Assembly (NCBI GenBank): GCA_029210175.1
Contig: JARGPL010000030.1
Coordinates: 62,001-126,000 of the forward strand
Source of the DNA: Minwuia sp.
Lineage (GTDB): Bacteria > Pseudomonadota > Alphaproteobacteria > Minwuiales > Minwuiaceae
DNA: 64,000 nt
Reading direction: 5' to 3'
The notes beneath the pieces are model-generated. The model saw only the letters and a list, made by a program, of their open reading frames with translations. It made no database searches and was not told the origin of the DNA. Shown in pieces: positions 28,307 through 36,847 of this stretch (the stretch's first letter is position 1; each line of letters starts with the position of its first letter). Both the position numbers and the translations under genes were made by a program.

Positions 28307-29485
28307 TCAGTTTCCCGGTTGCCAGCCGTAAAGCCATTCAAGGCTGTCATGGAACTGGGTCGGGCTCTTGGCCTGAAACACCGCGTTGCGAACAGCAGCC
28401 TCGGGTCCGGCGGGGTGATAGACATGATCCCCCATCGCCCGCGAAGACATCTGCACCCGCGCTGTCCGCACCATCCGCCGTGCATGGTAGTCGGCAAAGG
28501 CTGCATCGATCGCACCACTGTGCGCGGCCATGGATTCGGCCAGCGTCACCGCGTCCTCCATCGCCATGCACGCGCCTTGCGCCATGTACTGCAGCATCGG
28601 GTGTGCCGCATCGCCCAGCAATGCCACCCTGCCGTCTATCCAGGTTTCCTGCGGGTCACGGTCGCACAGCACCCACATCCGCCAGTCGTTGGCGCATTCG
28701 ATGATCCGTCGCGGGCGTTCGGCAATGTGGCTGAAGCCGTCGCGGACCAGTTCACGCGGTACGGGCATGCCCGCCACCGGTTCGTCGGCATCGGAATGAT
28801 AGGTAACGACCAGATTGAAGACCTTCCAGCCACTCAAGGGGTAATGCACGATGTGGCATTTCGGTCCGGCCCATAATGTCGCCGCATTCCAGCGCAGTTC
28901 TTCCGGCATCATCTCGGTCGGGATCACCGAACGGTAGGTCGTGTGACCGGACACGCGCGGTTCCCCATCGCCCACCAGTTGCGCCCGGATCGCCGATCGC
29001 AGGCCATCCGCACCGACAAGCGCGCTGCCCGACATGCTGGCTCCATCCGCCAGCAGAACCGTCACCGACCCGGTATCCTGCGTGTAGCCCGTCACCCGGT
29101 GATCGGTATGAAGACTGATCAGCGGATGATCGATGCAGCCCTGGTGCAGGGCGCGATGCAGGTCGGCGCGATGCACGACAGCGTATGGGTTGCTGAACCG
29201 GTCGCGAAATGGCTTGTCGACGGGGATCGTGCAGATTTCCCGGTCGGTCATGCTGTCCATCAGCACCAGACCATCAACGTATACTGCGGTCGCGCGCGCG
29301 GCCTCTCCCACACCCAGGTAGTCAAAGCAGCGGAATGCATTGGGGCCAAGTTGAATGCCCGCACCGATCTCACCGAACGCCGATGCCTGCTCCAGCACCT
29401 CGACGCGGACTCCCTTCCCCGCCAGACCAAGCGCCGTCGAAAGCCCCCCGATACCGCCGCCCGCCACAATGATGCTGTCTGTCAT
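28307..29485 (-). CDS. FAD-dependent aromatic monooxygenase (3-hydroxybenzoate 6-hydroxylase-like)
   Basis: A 392-residue class A flavoprotein hydroxylase. It has the FAD GxGxxG loop (IIVAGGGIGGLSTALGL, residues 5-21), the middle DG motif (LVGADGLRSAIRAQLVG) that binds FAD and NADH, and GRVALLGDAAHPM. The active-site-side sequence QYMAQGACMAMEDAVTLAE is typical of salicylate/3-hydroxybenzoate hydroxylases, which add a ring hydroxyl using NADH and O2. No ring-cleavage genes are adjacent, although a fumarylpyruvate-type or pentenoate hydratase lies at 38.3 kb. ATG 29485 sets the FAD loop at the normal position. It is divergent from a broken FAD oxidoreductase. Confidence 0.85.
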   Translation of the reverse strand: MTDSIIVAGGGIGGLSTALGLAGKGVRVEVLEQASAFGEIGAGIQLGPNAFRCFDYLGVGEAARATAVYVDGLVLMDSMTDREICTIPVDKPFRDRFSNPYAVVHRADLHRALHQGCIDHPLISLHTDHRVTGYTQDTGSVTVLLADGASMSGSALVGADGLRSAIRAQLVGDGEPRVSGHTTYRSVIPTEMMPEELRWNAATLWAGPKCHIVHYPLSGWKVFNLVVTYHSDADEPVAGMPVPRELVRDGFSHIAERPRRIIECANDWRMWVLCDRDPQETWIDGRVALLGDAAHPMLQYMAQGACMAMEDAVTLAESMAAHSGAIDAAFADYHARRMVRTARVQMSSRAMGDHVYHPAGPEAAVRNAVFQAKSPTQFHDSLEWLYGWQPGN

Positions 29486-29583
29486 GCCTGCTGCCCCGCC
29501 TTCACCCTGAAACCCGCCTTTCCATGGGTCGTCTGCCACGGCAAAGGTATACGTCAACATGGCGCAGCGGGGAGGCTTGAATC

Positions 29584-30925
29584 ATGGCGCGACATCCAGG
29601 CATGCGGACTGTCCGGCGGACAACCCGGACGGACACCCTTTCAGCTGACCTCTGTATTGTCGGTTCAGGCGCTGCGGGGCTTTCAGCCGCGCTGGAGGCG
29701 CGGGCGCTGGGGCTGTCGGTTGTCATGATCGACGCGGCACCGCAGCTCGGCGGGCAGGCCGTGAACTCCGCCATCGGCACGATCTGCGGCCTTTACGCCA
29801 ACGGCATGACGCCCGGCCGCGTGACCCACGGTGTCATGGACCCCATGCTGGCTGAACTGACGACCAATGGGCAGGCAACGGCCCGGCGTGCGCGCAATAC
29901 GCTGATCATCGACTATTAGGTGAATGGCTGGATGCGCTGGGTGGAACGGCAGGTGCTGGCCACGGACATCATGCCTGTTACAGGTGCTGTGCTGCGTGCC
30001 GTGGAAAGGGATGACCGGCGGATCACGGCCCTGCACCTGGCCACCCGCTGGGGTGACCTGACCGTGACCGCCGACAGCTTCGTCGACGCGTCCGGTGACG
30101 CAGTGCTGTCCTGGCTTGCAGGGCTGGATCTGCAACAGGCGGATGCGGATATCCACGGTACCATCATGGCCGTGTTCGAAGGTGTCGATACCGACCAATC
30201 AGATGCCGCGGGAGACCTATCACGCAGCCATGCGCGCCCGCGGTGATGAGTTCGGGCTGGTGCGGCACGACGGTTTCCTGTTTCCCCTGGCCGAGCCGGG
30301 CAAGGTCCCGGCCAACATGACCCACATCGAAACCCCGCAGGACCCCGTCGGTCTGGCACGGGCTGGCATGCAGGCGCGCGCGCAGGTCGATGGGTTGCTG
30401 GCCCTGTTCAAGGCCGAGTTCCCCGACGCCTTTGGCGCTGCCCGCGTCGCAACCTATGGCCAGCCAGGTATCCGACAGACGCGCACGATCGAAGGGCGCA
30501 GCCGCATCACGGTCGATGATGTGCGTGCAGGCCATCGGCCCGATGACACCATCGCCCGCTGCTCCTGGCCGATCGAACTGCATACCGACATGGCCGACAC
30601 GCATTGGGAAGTCTTTGCCGACGACCACATGCACTGGATCCCGTTCGGGGCGATGGTGCCGCAGGGCCTCGACAACGTGATCACGGCAGGCCGCTGCATC
30701 GAAGCGGAACCGGCGGCGCTTGCCAGTGTCCGCGTCATGGGCCCCTGCTTCGCCATGGGGCGCGCCGCCGCCAACGCCGCCGCCCAGGTCGGCGCCGGTT
30801 CATTCCATCAGATCGACATGAACGCCTTGCAGGATGCCGTCGCCGAGAACCTCGACGCCACCACAGACGACCCCTGGACCGCAGCTTTCGTCAGCGAACG
30901 CGGGCGGGAGGCTGACGGGGCGTGA
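29584..30925 (+). pseudogene. FAD-dependent oxidoreductase (FAD_oxidored type), disrupted
   Basis: The frame starts MARHPGMRTVRRTTRT and has the dinucleotide-binding loop CIVGSGAAGLSAAL and the GGQAVNSAIGTICGLYANG motif typical of pfam12831 oxidoreductases. At 29917-29919 an in-frame TAG interrupts it, and the same frame resumes at once. A +1 net frameshift lies between about 30180 and 30215: GVDTDQ in the first frame continues as PRETYHAAMRARGDEFGL in the next, running to 30925 and including GRCIEAEPAALASVRVMGP near the end. Total length would be about 445 codons, normal for the family. Two lesions only: recent pseudogene or assembly error. Confidence 0.8.
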
Positions 30926-30932
30926 ATTTGTT

Positions 30933-31250
30933 TCAGGCGACCGCCTGCAATCCGTGCCTGGCCACAAGTGTCAAAAGCTTCAATGAAGCGCCTCTGGGGT
31001 GTTTTTCGCCGCGTTCCCACTGACTGACAAGTCCGGGGGTGACGTTCAGGTGTCGGGCAAAGACGGATTGGCTGACCTGCTCCCGCAAGCGCAGCTGCCG
31101 AATCTCAATGCCAGACAGTTCCCGAACAGGGGTCAGACACATCTCATCAAATGTCTTCATCGTCTGTTTCGAAACCAGACCTGCCTGCTCCAGCCCGCCA
31201 GCTATTTCATGCACGGCAGCAAGTGCATCACTCTTGTATTGGTCAGCCAT
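30933..31250 (-). CDS. HTH antitoxin / regulator of HigA-YiaG type
   Basis: A 105-residue protein with a C-terminal Xre-type helix-turn-helix (IRQLRLREQVSQSVFARHLNVT, then GLVSQWERGEKHPRG) starting near residue 52. The N-terminal half (KQTMKTFDEMCLTPVREL) matches antitoxins of the COG2944 group. It starts 8 bp inside the end of the toxin gene (overlap 31243-31250), the reversed toxin-first order of HigBA-type modules. It should neutralise the toxin and repress the shared promoter at 31644-31678. Confidence 0.88.
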   Translation of the reverse strand: MADQYKSDALAAVHEIAGGLEQAGLVSKQTMKTFDEMCLTPVRELSGIEIRQLRLREQVSQSVFARHLNVTPGLVSQWERGEKHPRGASLKLLTLVARHGLQAVA

Positions 31251-31617
31251 CGTTCTCAACCTCGAAAATGGTGTGGTTTCGAATGGCAGCCTGCACCTCT
31301 GCGTCACCAAAATTCAGCATCTGGTCCGCAAGCATGCGAAAGGCCTGCAACTCGTCCTTCCCGATATTTTCCCGATCCTTCTTGGCAAACCCATAGGCAA
31401 AAAAGACGATTTCACCATTCCTGAACAAAAGAATCGTCCTGAATCCACCTGAACGACCTTGCCCCTTTCGTGCCACGCGCTGCTTGACGACGCCGCCACC
31501 AAGATCAGCATCAACTAATCCCCTGGAGGCACGTTCGGCGGCGTCGCGCAGAGCACTGTCTTCAATGCCGTTCCTTCTGGCAAACCGACCAAAGGGGACT
31601 GTCTTGAATATCCGCAT
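31243..31617 (-). CDS. RelE/HigB-like type II toxin
   Basis: A 124-residue protein of the COG4737 RelE-like toxin group: MRIFKTVPFGRFARRNGI at the start, GGGVVKQRVARKGQGRSGGFRT in the middle and FFAYGFAKKDRENI near residue 85. Members are ribosome-associated mRNA interferases. I start it at ATG 31617; a longer frame upstream to 31662 overlaps the promoter and is unlikely. It is followed by its antitoxin with an 8-bp overlap, and preceded by a dedicated promoter with palindromic operator. Confidence 0.88.
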   Translation of the reverse strand: MRIFKTVPFGRFARRNGIEDSALRDAAERASRGLVDADLGGGVVKQRVARKGQGRSGGFRTILLFRNGEIVFFAYGFAKKDRENIGKDELQAFRMLADQMLNFGDAEVQAAIRNHTIFEVENDG

Positions 31618-31643
31618 ATGAGCAACCAGAGATCTGGAATATC

Positions 31644-31678
31644 GTGTTACATATAACACCAAGTGTTAGAGTAAGCAA
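31644..31678 (-). promoter_or_regulatory. Promoter with palindromic operator of the toxin-antitoxin pair
   Basis: On the minus strand a TTGCTT -35 (31678-31673) and TTATAT -10 (31656-31651) are spaced 16 bp. The -10 lies inside a perfect dyad GTGTTA-CATA-TAACAC (31644-31659), and a third GTGTTA half-site lies at 31663-31668 within the spacer. The AT-rich island stands out from the GC-rich surroundings. An autorepressor bound there would block RNA polymerase, as is usual for type II modules. Confidence 0.7.
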
Positions 31679-31707
31679 TTTCTGCCAAGCTGCTCTGTAT
31701 CGTCCAC

Positions 31708-33213
31708 CTACCAGATCGACTTGCCTGATCCGGGCAGGCCGAGGCGGGACCATTTTTCGTCGATGGTGGCGATGATGTCGTCGGTCATGCGGATCCTGGT
31801 GCCCCACTCGCGCTTGGTCTCGGGTGGCCACTTGTTGGTGGCGTCGAGGCCGATCTTCGATCCCAGACCATCCTCGGGCGAGGCGAAGTCGAGATAGTCG
31901 ATCGGCGTGTTCTCGATCACCGTGACGTCGCGGGCCGGGTCCATGCGGGTGGAGATCGCCCACATCACGTCCTTCCAGTCGCGCGCGTTGATGTCGTCGT
32001 CCACGACGATCACCCACTTGGTGTACATGAACTGGCGCAGGTACGACCAGATGCCCAGCATCACCCGCTTCGCATGGCCCGGATAGGCCTTCTTCATCGA
32101 CACCACGGCGATGCGGTACGAACAGCCTTCCGGCGGCAGCCAGAAATCCACGATCTCCGGGAACTGCTGGATCAGCAGCGGCACGAAGACGTCGTTCAGC
32201 GCTTCCCCCAGCACCGAAGGCTCATCCGGCGGGCGACCGGTGAAGGTCGAGAGGTAGATCGGGTCCTTGCGGCGGGTGATCGCGGTGACGGTGAAGACCG
32301 GGAATTTCTCGACGGCATTGTAATAGCCGGTGTGATCGCCGTAGGGGCCTTCGTCGGCATAGTCTTCCAGGCTGACATGCCCTTCCAGCACGATTTCGGC
32401 GTGCGCCGGCACTTTCAGGGGCACCGTCTGGCAATCCACCAGCTCCACCTTCCGACCGCGCAGCAGCCCGGCAAACTGATACTCCGACAGGGTGTCTGGC
32501 ACCGGTGTCACCGCCGCCAGAATGGTGCCGGGATCTGCCCCGATGACTACAGCCGCGGGCAAGGGCTCAGGGTTTTCAGCCGCCCAGCGCCGGTGATGCT
32601 GCGCGCCGCCGCGATGCTTCAGCCAGCGCATGATGGTCTTGTTCCTGCCCAGCACCTGCATGCGGTAGATGCCGAGGTTGAAGGCATCTTCCCTGGCGTC
32701 TGTCGGCCCTCTGGTCACCACCAGTGGCCAGGTGATCAGCGGCGCAGGCTCCCCCGGCCAGCAGGTCTGAACGGGCAACTGAGTGAGGTCAACGGCATCG
32801 CCCGTCTGGATCACGTCCTGTACCGGGCCATATCCCAGGGTCTTCGGCCGCATGGCCATCACGGTCTTCAGCAGGGGCAGCTTGTCCAGCGCATCGCGGA
32901 ACCCGCCCGGCGGCTCGGGCTGGCGCAGGAACGCAAGCATCTCGCCGACACTGCGCAACTCCTCCGGCTTCCGGTCCATGCCCATGGCAACCCGTTCCAC
33001 AGTGCCGAACAGGTTGACCAGAACAGGCATGGATGCGGGCGATCCATCCGCATTGACAGCATTCTCGAACAGCACCGCCGGGCCCCCTTCGGCCAGCAGA
33101 CGGGTCTGAATCTCCGTCATTTCCAGTACTGTCGAGACAGGCTCCGTCACCCGGACCAGGTCGCCCTTGCGCTCCAGACGGCTGATGAAGTCACGCATCG
33201 ACTGGTCGGTCAT
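31708..33213 (-). CDS. ubiD: UbiD family decarboxylase
   Basis: A 501-residue UbiD protein, close to the 497 residues of E. coli UbiD, which decarboxylates 3-polyprenyl-4-hydroxybenzoate in ubiquinone synthesis using prenylated FMN. Family landmarks: RKGDLVRV near the N-terminus, [22 protein letters not shown], and [16 protein letters not shown] with the conserved acidic residues, and [22 protein letters not shown]. Its ATG overlaps the GNAT gene's stop by 4 bp. No ubiX is next to it. ubiG and COQ9 lie 8 kb upstream on the same strand. A role in another aromatic-acid pathway is possible. Confidence 0.9.
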   Translation of the reverse strand: MTDQSMRDFISRLERKGDLVRVTEPVSTVLEMTEIQTRLLAEGGPAVLFENAVNADGSPASMPVLVNLFGTVERVAMGMDRKPEELRSVGEMLAFLRQPEPPGGFRDALDKLPLLKTVMAMRPKTLGYGPVQDVIQTGDAVDLTQLPVQTCWPGEPAPLITWPLVVTRGPTDAREDAFNLGIYRMQVLGRNKTIMRWLKHRGGAQHHRRWAAENPEPLPAAVVIGADPGTILAAVTPVPDTLSEYQFAGLLRGRKVELVDCQTVPLKVPAHAEIVLEGHVSLEDYADEGPYGDHTGYYNAVEKFPVFTVTAITRRKDPIYLSTFTGRPPDEPSVLGEALNDVFVPLLIQQFPEIVDFWLPPEGCSYRIAVVSMKKAYPGHAKRVMLGIWSYLRQFMYTKWVIVVDDDINARDWKDVMWAISTRMDPARDVTVIENTPIDYLDFASPEDGLGSKIGLDATNKWPPETKREWGTRIRMTDDIIATIDEKWSRLGLPGSGKSIW

Positions 33214-33755
33214 GCGGAGCCTTTCGGTATCGGGCGCAGCATCGCGTCTTCCCGACTGTAGGGAACGAAGCCGATCCGCTGATACATCGGCAGGGCCGAC
33301 GGATGATCGGCGGTGCAGGTATTGATGATGATGCTCTGCGGCCCGCGCGACCAGAGTTCGCTGACCGCCCAGTGCAGGAACCAGCCACCGAGCTTTCGCC
33401 CGATGAACTCCGGCATCAGGCCGAAATAGGCCAGTTCCGCTTCATCAGGCAGCTTGCGGAAATCCAGTTCGGCAAACCCGGCAGGCACCCCTTTGACATA
33501 GAGCACCATGATCTCGACCAGGTCGTCCTGAACAATGGCCCCGAGTTCCTGGTCGGACATGTATCGCCGCTTGGACCATGTCCATTTCTCGCCCACCGTG
33601 TTGTAGAGGTAGCGGTAGAAATGCACCGTCGGCTTCTCGGCGCGCATGATTGCATGCGGGGTTGCGGGCGCGGGCGGCGTCGGGCGGGTCGGCTGCCGCT
33701 CCATGCGCAGGTAGGTGATGGTGATCGGGATCAGGTCATCGTCCGCCGGTTCCAT
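33210..33755 (-). CDS. GNAT family N-acetyltransferase
   Basis: A 181-residue GNAT protein. The acetyl-CoA-binding region is around [23 protein letters not shown] (the R/Q-x-x-G-x-G/A loop), followed by [16 protein letters not shown], where the alternation of N-A-L-Y-x-x-x-G-F is typical. Substrate unknown. ATG 33755 is 5 bp after the stop of the sulfurtransferase gene; a longer frame would overlap it. It is coupled to ubiD through a 4-bp overlap. Confidence 0.85.
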   Translation of the reverse strand: MEPADDDLIPITITYLRMERQPTRPTPPAPATPHAIMRAEKPTVHFYRYLYNTVGEKWTWSKRRYMSDQELGAIVQDDLVEIMVLYVKGVPAGFAELDFRKLPDEAELAYFGLMPEFIGRKLGGWFLHWAVSELWSRGPQSIIINTCTADHPSALPMYQRIGFVPYSREDAMLRPIPKGSA

Positions 33756-33760
33756 GGTGC

Positions 33761-34609
33761 TTACCGTTCCACCGGCGTATCGGACCGCCCGCCCCATTCG
33801 GTCCAGGACCCGTCATAGACGGCAACCTGGCGATGACCGACAAGGTGCAGGCCCAGCGCCAGCACACAGGCCGTAACGCCGGAACCACAGGTGGTCACGA
33901 CGGGTTTCCTCATGTCCAGACCGGATTCAGCCAGCTTGCCGCGCAAGGCATCAGCCTCAAGGAACGTGCCATCGCTGTTGAACAGGTCCTGATAGGGCGT
34001 GTTCAGACTGCCGGGAATGTGGCCGCCGCGCAGCCCCTTGCGGGGTTCCGGATCGGTGCCGGCAAAACGACCGGCGGAGCGGGCGTCGAGCACCTGTTCC
34101 CGACCGCGTTTCACGTTGGCCAGCATCTGGTCCACGTCGCGCACCAGGAAGCTGTTGACGCGCGCGGACAGATGCCGTTCGCGCGGAATATCCGGCAGGT
34201 CGGCCAGGGGACGGTTCTCCGCCTTCCATTTCGGCAGGCCACCATCCAGCACCGACACATCTTCATGACCAAAGGCACGGAACGTCCACCAGACGCGGGC
34301 AGCTGCCGTGCAGCCACCGCCATCATAGACGACGATGCGGACACCATCGCCCAGCCCCAGACGACGACAGCGCGAAGAGAACTTCTCCGGCGACGGCAGC
34401 ATGTGCGGCAGATCGCTGTCGGTGTCCGCGATCTCGTCGATGTCGAAGAACACGGCACCGGGAATGTGTCCTTCGGCAAATTCGGCCTTCGGATCCCGTC
34501 CCAGATGCGCCATGTACCAGGATGCATCGACCACACGAATGTCCGGCGCATCGATGTGCTGGGCCAGCCACTCCGTGGAGACCAGTGATTGCGGATTGGC
34601 ATAGCCCAT
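33761..34609 (-). CDS. sseA: 3-mercaptopyruvate sulfurtransferase
   Basis: A 282-residue protein with two rhodanese domains. The first is catalytically inactive (PGAVFFDIDEIADTDSDLPHMLP, then YDGGGCTAAARVWWTFRAFG), the second carries the active-site loop TTCGSGVTA, the form that separates mercaptopyruvate from thiosulfate sulfurtransferases. The enzyme moves sulfur from 3-mercaptopyruvate to thiol acceptors or cyanide. It precedes GNAT and ubiD by 5 bp and follows the AlaX gene by 29 bp, so is probably co-transcribed with them. Confidence 0.92.
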   Translation of the reverse strand: MGYANPQSLVSTEWLAQHIDAPDIRVVDASWYMAHLGRDPKAEFAEGHIPGAVFFDIDEIADTDSDLPHMLPSPEKFSSRCRRLGLGDGVRIVVYDGGGCTAAARVWWTFRAFGHEDVSVLDGGLPKWKAENRPLADLPDIPRERHLSARVNSFLVRDVDQMLANVKRGREQVLDARSAGRFAGTDPEPRKGLRGGHIPGSLNTPYQDLFNSDGTFLEADALRGKLAESGLDMRKPVVTTCGSGVTACVLALGLHLVGHRQVAVYDGSWTEWGGRSDTPVER

Positions 34610-34638
34610 TGCTTGGCCCCCTTCAGGGATGTTGCGGT

Positions 34639-35352
34639 TCAGGAAGCGAACTGAATGCTGACGCGCCGGTTCTGGCGGCCCTTCTTCTCGATCTTGCGGA
34701 CTTCAACCCTACCGATCTCGCCGGTGCGGGCCACATGCGTCCCGCCGCAGGGCTGCAGATCCATGCCATCGACTTCTATCAGGCGCACATGACCGGCGCC
34801 GGTCGGCGGCTTCACGGACATGGTCCTGACCAGATCGGGCTGTGCGGCCAGTTCATCATCCGTGATCCAGCGCATGCCGACCGGCGCATCGCGCGCGATC
34901 AGGTCGTTCAGGGTTGCGGCGATCTCTTCCTTGTCCAGGGTCGCCTCCGGAATGTCGAAATCCAGTCGGCTCTTCTCCGCCCCGACCTGCCCGCCGGTCA
35001 CGGGATGGCTCAGCACGGCGGACAGCAGGTGCAGGCACGTATGCATGCGCATGTGGGCATGCCGCCGGTCCCAGTCCAGTTCGATGGTCACTGCGGTCCC
35101 AACGGCTGGCAGGGTGGAGCCTTCGGCGGGCACGTGGACGATCTCGTCCGGGGTCGCACCCTTGACGGTGGTCGCGATGCTGACCGGCGGGTTGTCCGCC
35201 CACCGCATCGTACCGCTGTCACCCGGCTGCCCGCCCCCGTTGGGGTAGAACACGGTCCGGTCCAGCACGACGCCCCCCTTGTCCGTTACCGCCACGACGG
35301 TCGCATCACACGATTTCAGGTAGGCATCGTCGCGAAAAAGCGGCTCGGTCAT
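34639..35352 (-). CDS. alaX: Alanyl-tRNA editing protein AlaX
   Basis: A 237-residue stand-alone trans-editing protein that hydrolyses Ser- or Gly-tRNA(Ala). It has the N-terminal beta-barrel (AlaX-M type) and the editing domain with zinc ligands in MRMHTCLHLL (HxxxH) and CGGTHVA. GQVGAEKSRLDFDI is the typical substrate-loop segment. It is followed by sseA and preceded by cysK (38 bp). Confidence 0.92.
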   Translation of the reverse strand: MTEPLFRDDAYLKSCDATVVAVTDKGGVVLDRTVFYPNGGGQPGDSGTMRWADNPPVSIATTVKGATPDEIVHVPAEGSTLPAVGTAVTIELDWDRRHAHMRMHTCLHLLSAVLSHPVTGGQVGAEKSRLDFDIPEATLDKEEIAATLNDLIARDAPVGMRWITDDELAAQPDLVRTMSVKPPTGAGHVRLIEVDGMDLQPCGGTHVARTGEIGRVEVRKIEKKGRQNRRVSIQFAS

Positions 35353-35390
35353 CAGGGGCCTCCGGCAAGCGGGTGTATCAGCCCTCGGGA

Positions 35391-36392
35391 TTAGTCCAAC
35401 CAGGGCGGGGTGGGCAAGCCCTTCTCCGCCAGAAACGCCGGATTGTAGAGGCGGCTGAAGTACCGCTGCCCACCATCGCAGAGGATCGTCACGATGGTGT
35501 GCCCCGGTCCGAGCGCCTTGGCCAATCGTTTGGCTCCGGCGACATTCATGCCGCTGGACCCGCCGAGGATCAGCCCTTCGTGCTGCGCCAGATCGAATGT
35601 CGTGCGCACCATCTCCTCATCGGGAATGCGGAACGGGTGGTCGATCTTCAGCCCCTCCAGATTGGCGGTGATGCGCCCCTGCCCGATTCCTTCGGAGATC
35701 GAGCTGCCCTCCGACTTCAGTTCGCCATGGGCGTAGTAGCGCCAGAGTGCGGCACCATGCGGGTCGGCGAGACCGATCTGGATGTCCGGATTACGCTCCC
35801 GCAAGGCCGCCGATACCCCGGCCAGCGTGCCACCGCTGCCGACCGCGCAGATGAAGCCATCCACCTTGCCATTGGTCTGATCCCATATCTCCGGCCCCGT
35901 GGTCTCGAAATGACCCTGCCGGTTGGCAACATTGTCGAACTGGTTGGCCCAGATCGCGCCATTCGGATTGGTGGCCGCGATCTCTTCGGCGAGGCGACCG
36001 GAATAGCGCACGAAGTTGCCGGGATTGCTGTACGGCAGGGCCGGAACCTCCCGCAGGTCCGCACCACAGATCCGCAGCATTTCCTTCTTCTCTTCGCTTT
36101 GCGTTTCCGGGATCACGATGACACACTTGTAGCCGCGTGCCGCCGCGACGAGTGCCAGGCCGATCCCTGTATTGCCCGCCGTGCCTTCGACGATCACGCC
36201 GCCGGGCTTCAGCAGGCCACGCCGTTCCGCGTCATTGATGATTGCCAATGCCGCCCGGTCCTTGACCGAACCACCGGGGTTCAGGAACTCCGCCTTGCCC
36301 AGGATTTCACACCCGGTCTCCTCCGACGCCTGTTTCAGGCGGATGAGCGGTGTATTCCCGACCGAACCAATGAAACCCTGCTTAATATCCAT
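35391..36392 (-). CDS. cysK: Cysteine synthase A
   Basis: A 333-residue PLP beta-family enzyme that makes cysteine from O-acetylserine and sulfide. The N-terminus reads GFIGSVGNTPLIRL; the PLP lysine is in NPGGSVKDRAA; EGTAGNTGIGLALVAAARG binds the phosphate/substrate; and GSGGTLAGV contacts PLP. Starts at 36392 (MDIKQ), 36413 and 36449 are all in frame; 36392 gives the standard N-terminus but has only a weak GAG upstream. It is slightly longer than the E. coli enzyme. Together with sseA it makes a local cysteine-sulfur pair. Confidence 0.9.
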   Translation of the reverse strand: MDIKQGFIGSVGNTPLIRLKQASEETGCEILGKAEFLNPGGSVKDRAALAIINDAERRGLLKPGGVIVEGTAGNTGIGLALVAAARGYKCVIVIPETQSEEKKEMLRICGADLREVPALPYSNPGNFVRYSGRLAEEIAATNPNGAIWANQFDNVANRQGHFETTGPEIWDQTNGKVDGFICAVGSGGTLAGVSAALRERNPDIQIGLADPHGAALWRYYAHGELKSEGSSISEGIGQGRITANLEGLKIDHPFRIPDEEMVRTTFDLAQHEGLILGGSSGMNVAGAKRLAKALGPGHTIVTILCDGGQRYFSRLYNPAFLAEKGLPTPPWLD

Positions 36393-36532
36393 TTTTTTCT
36401 CGTACAATCTCATGACATGCGAAGTTTCATGGGATTTAGGACAGACCACAGTGAAGGTAAAGCCAGATCGCTGAACAACAGCATGACATCCCGCGGTACG
36501 GACGGCTAAAGGAGGGGTCAGATCGGGCGACG

Positions 36533-36847
36533 TCAGACGCTGCCAGCGCGCTCGATCACCAGAACACGAACGGTACCGACCGGATGGGCGACGTGCTCAT
36601 CCCTGCTCTCTGCATGGAAGATGTCGCCGGGCATCAGCCGATGAACCTGTTCGGTTCCAGTGCCGTCACGCACATGCATGTCGACCTGACCGTCCAGCAC
36701 GACGAAGACTTCCGGCCCGTCGTTGACGTGCCAACTGTAGGGCGCATCCGTCCAGTGGAGGCGCACCGTGGCGTCGTCGATACGCTCAATCGGCAGCGCA
36801 TCCCAGGGTTCGGCACCGTTGAAATCCGCTGGTCGGATCACCCGCAT
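36533..36847 (-). CDS. Cupin domain protein
   Basis: A 104-residue single-domain cupin: WHVNDGPEVFVVLDGQVDMHV (motif 1, with His and Glu) and HRLMPGDIFHAESRDEHVAHPVG (motif 2, with His). Metal-binding barrels of this kind are dioxygenases, isomerases or sensors; substrate unknown. Its ATG at 36847 touches the stop codon of the photolyase gene (TGATG, one shared base) and has GGGGGAGG 7 nt upstream, so the two genes are coupled. GTG 36850 is an alternative start. Confidence 0.85.
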   Translation of the reverse strand: MRVIRPADFNGAEPWDALPIERIDDATVRLHWTDAPYSWHVNDGPEVFVVLDGQVDMHVRDGTGTEQVHRLMPGDIFHAESRDEHVAHPVGTVRVLVIERAGSV

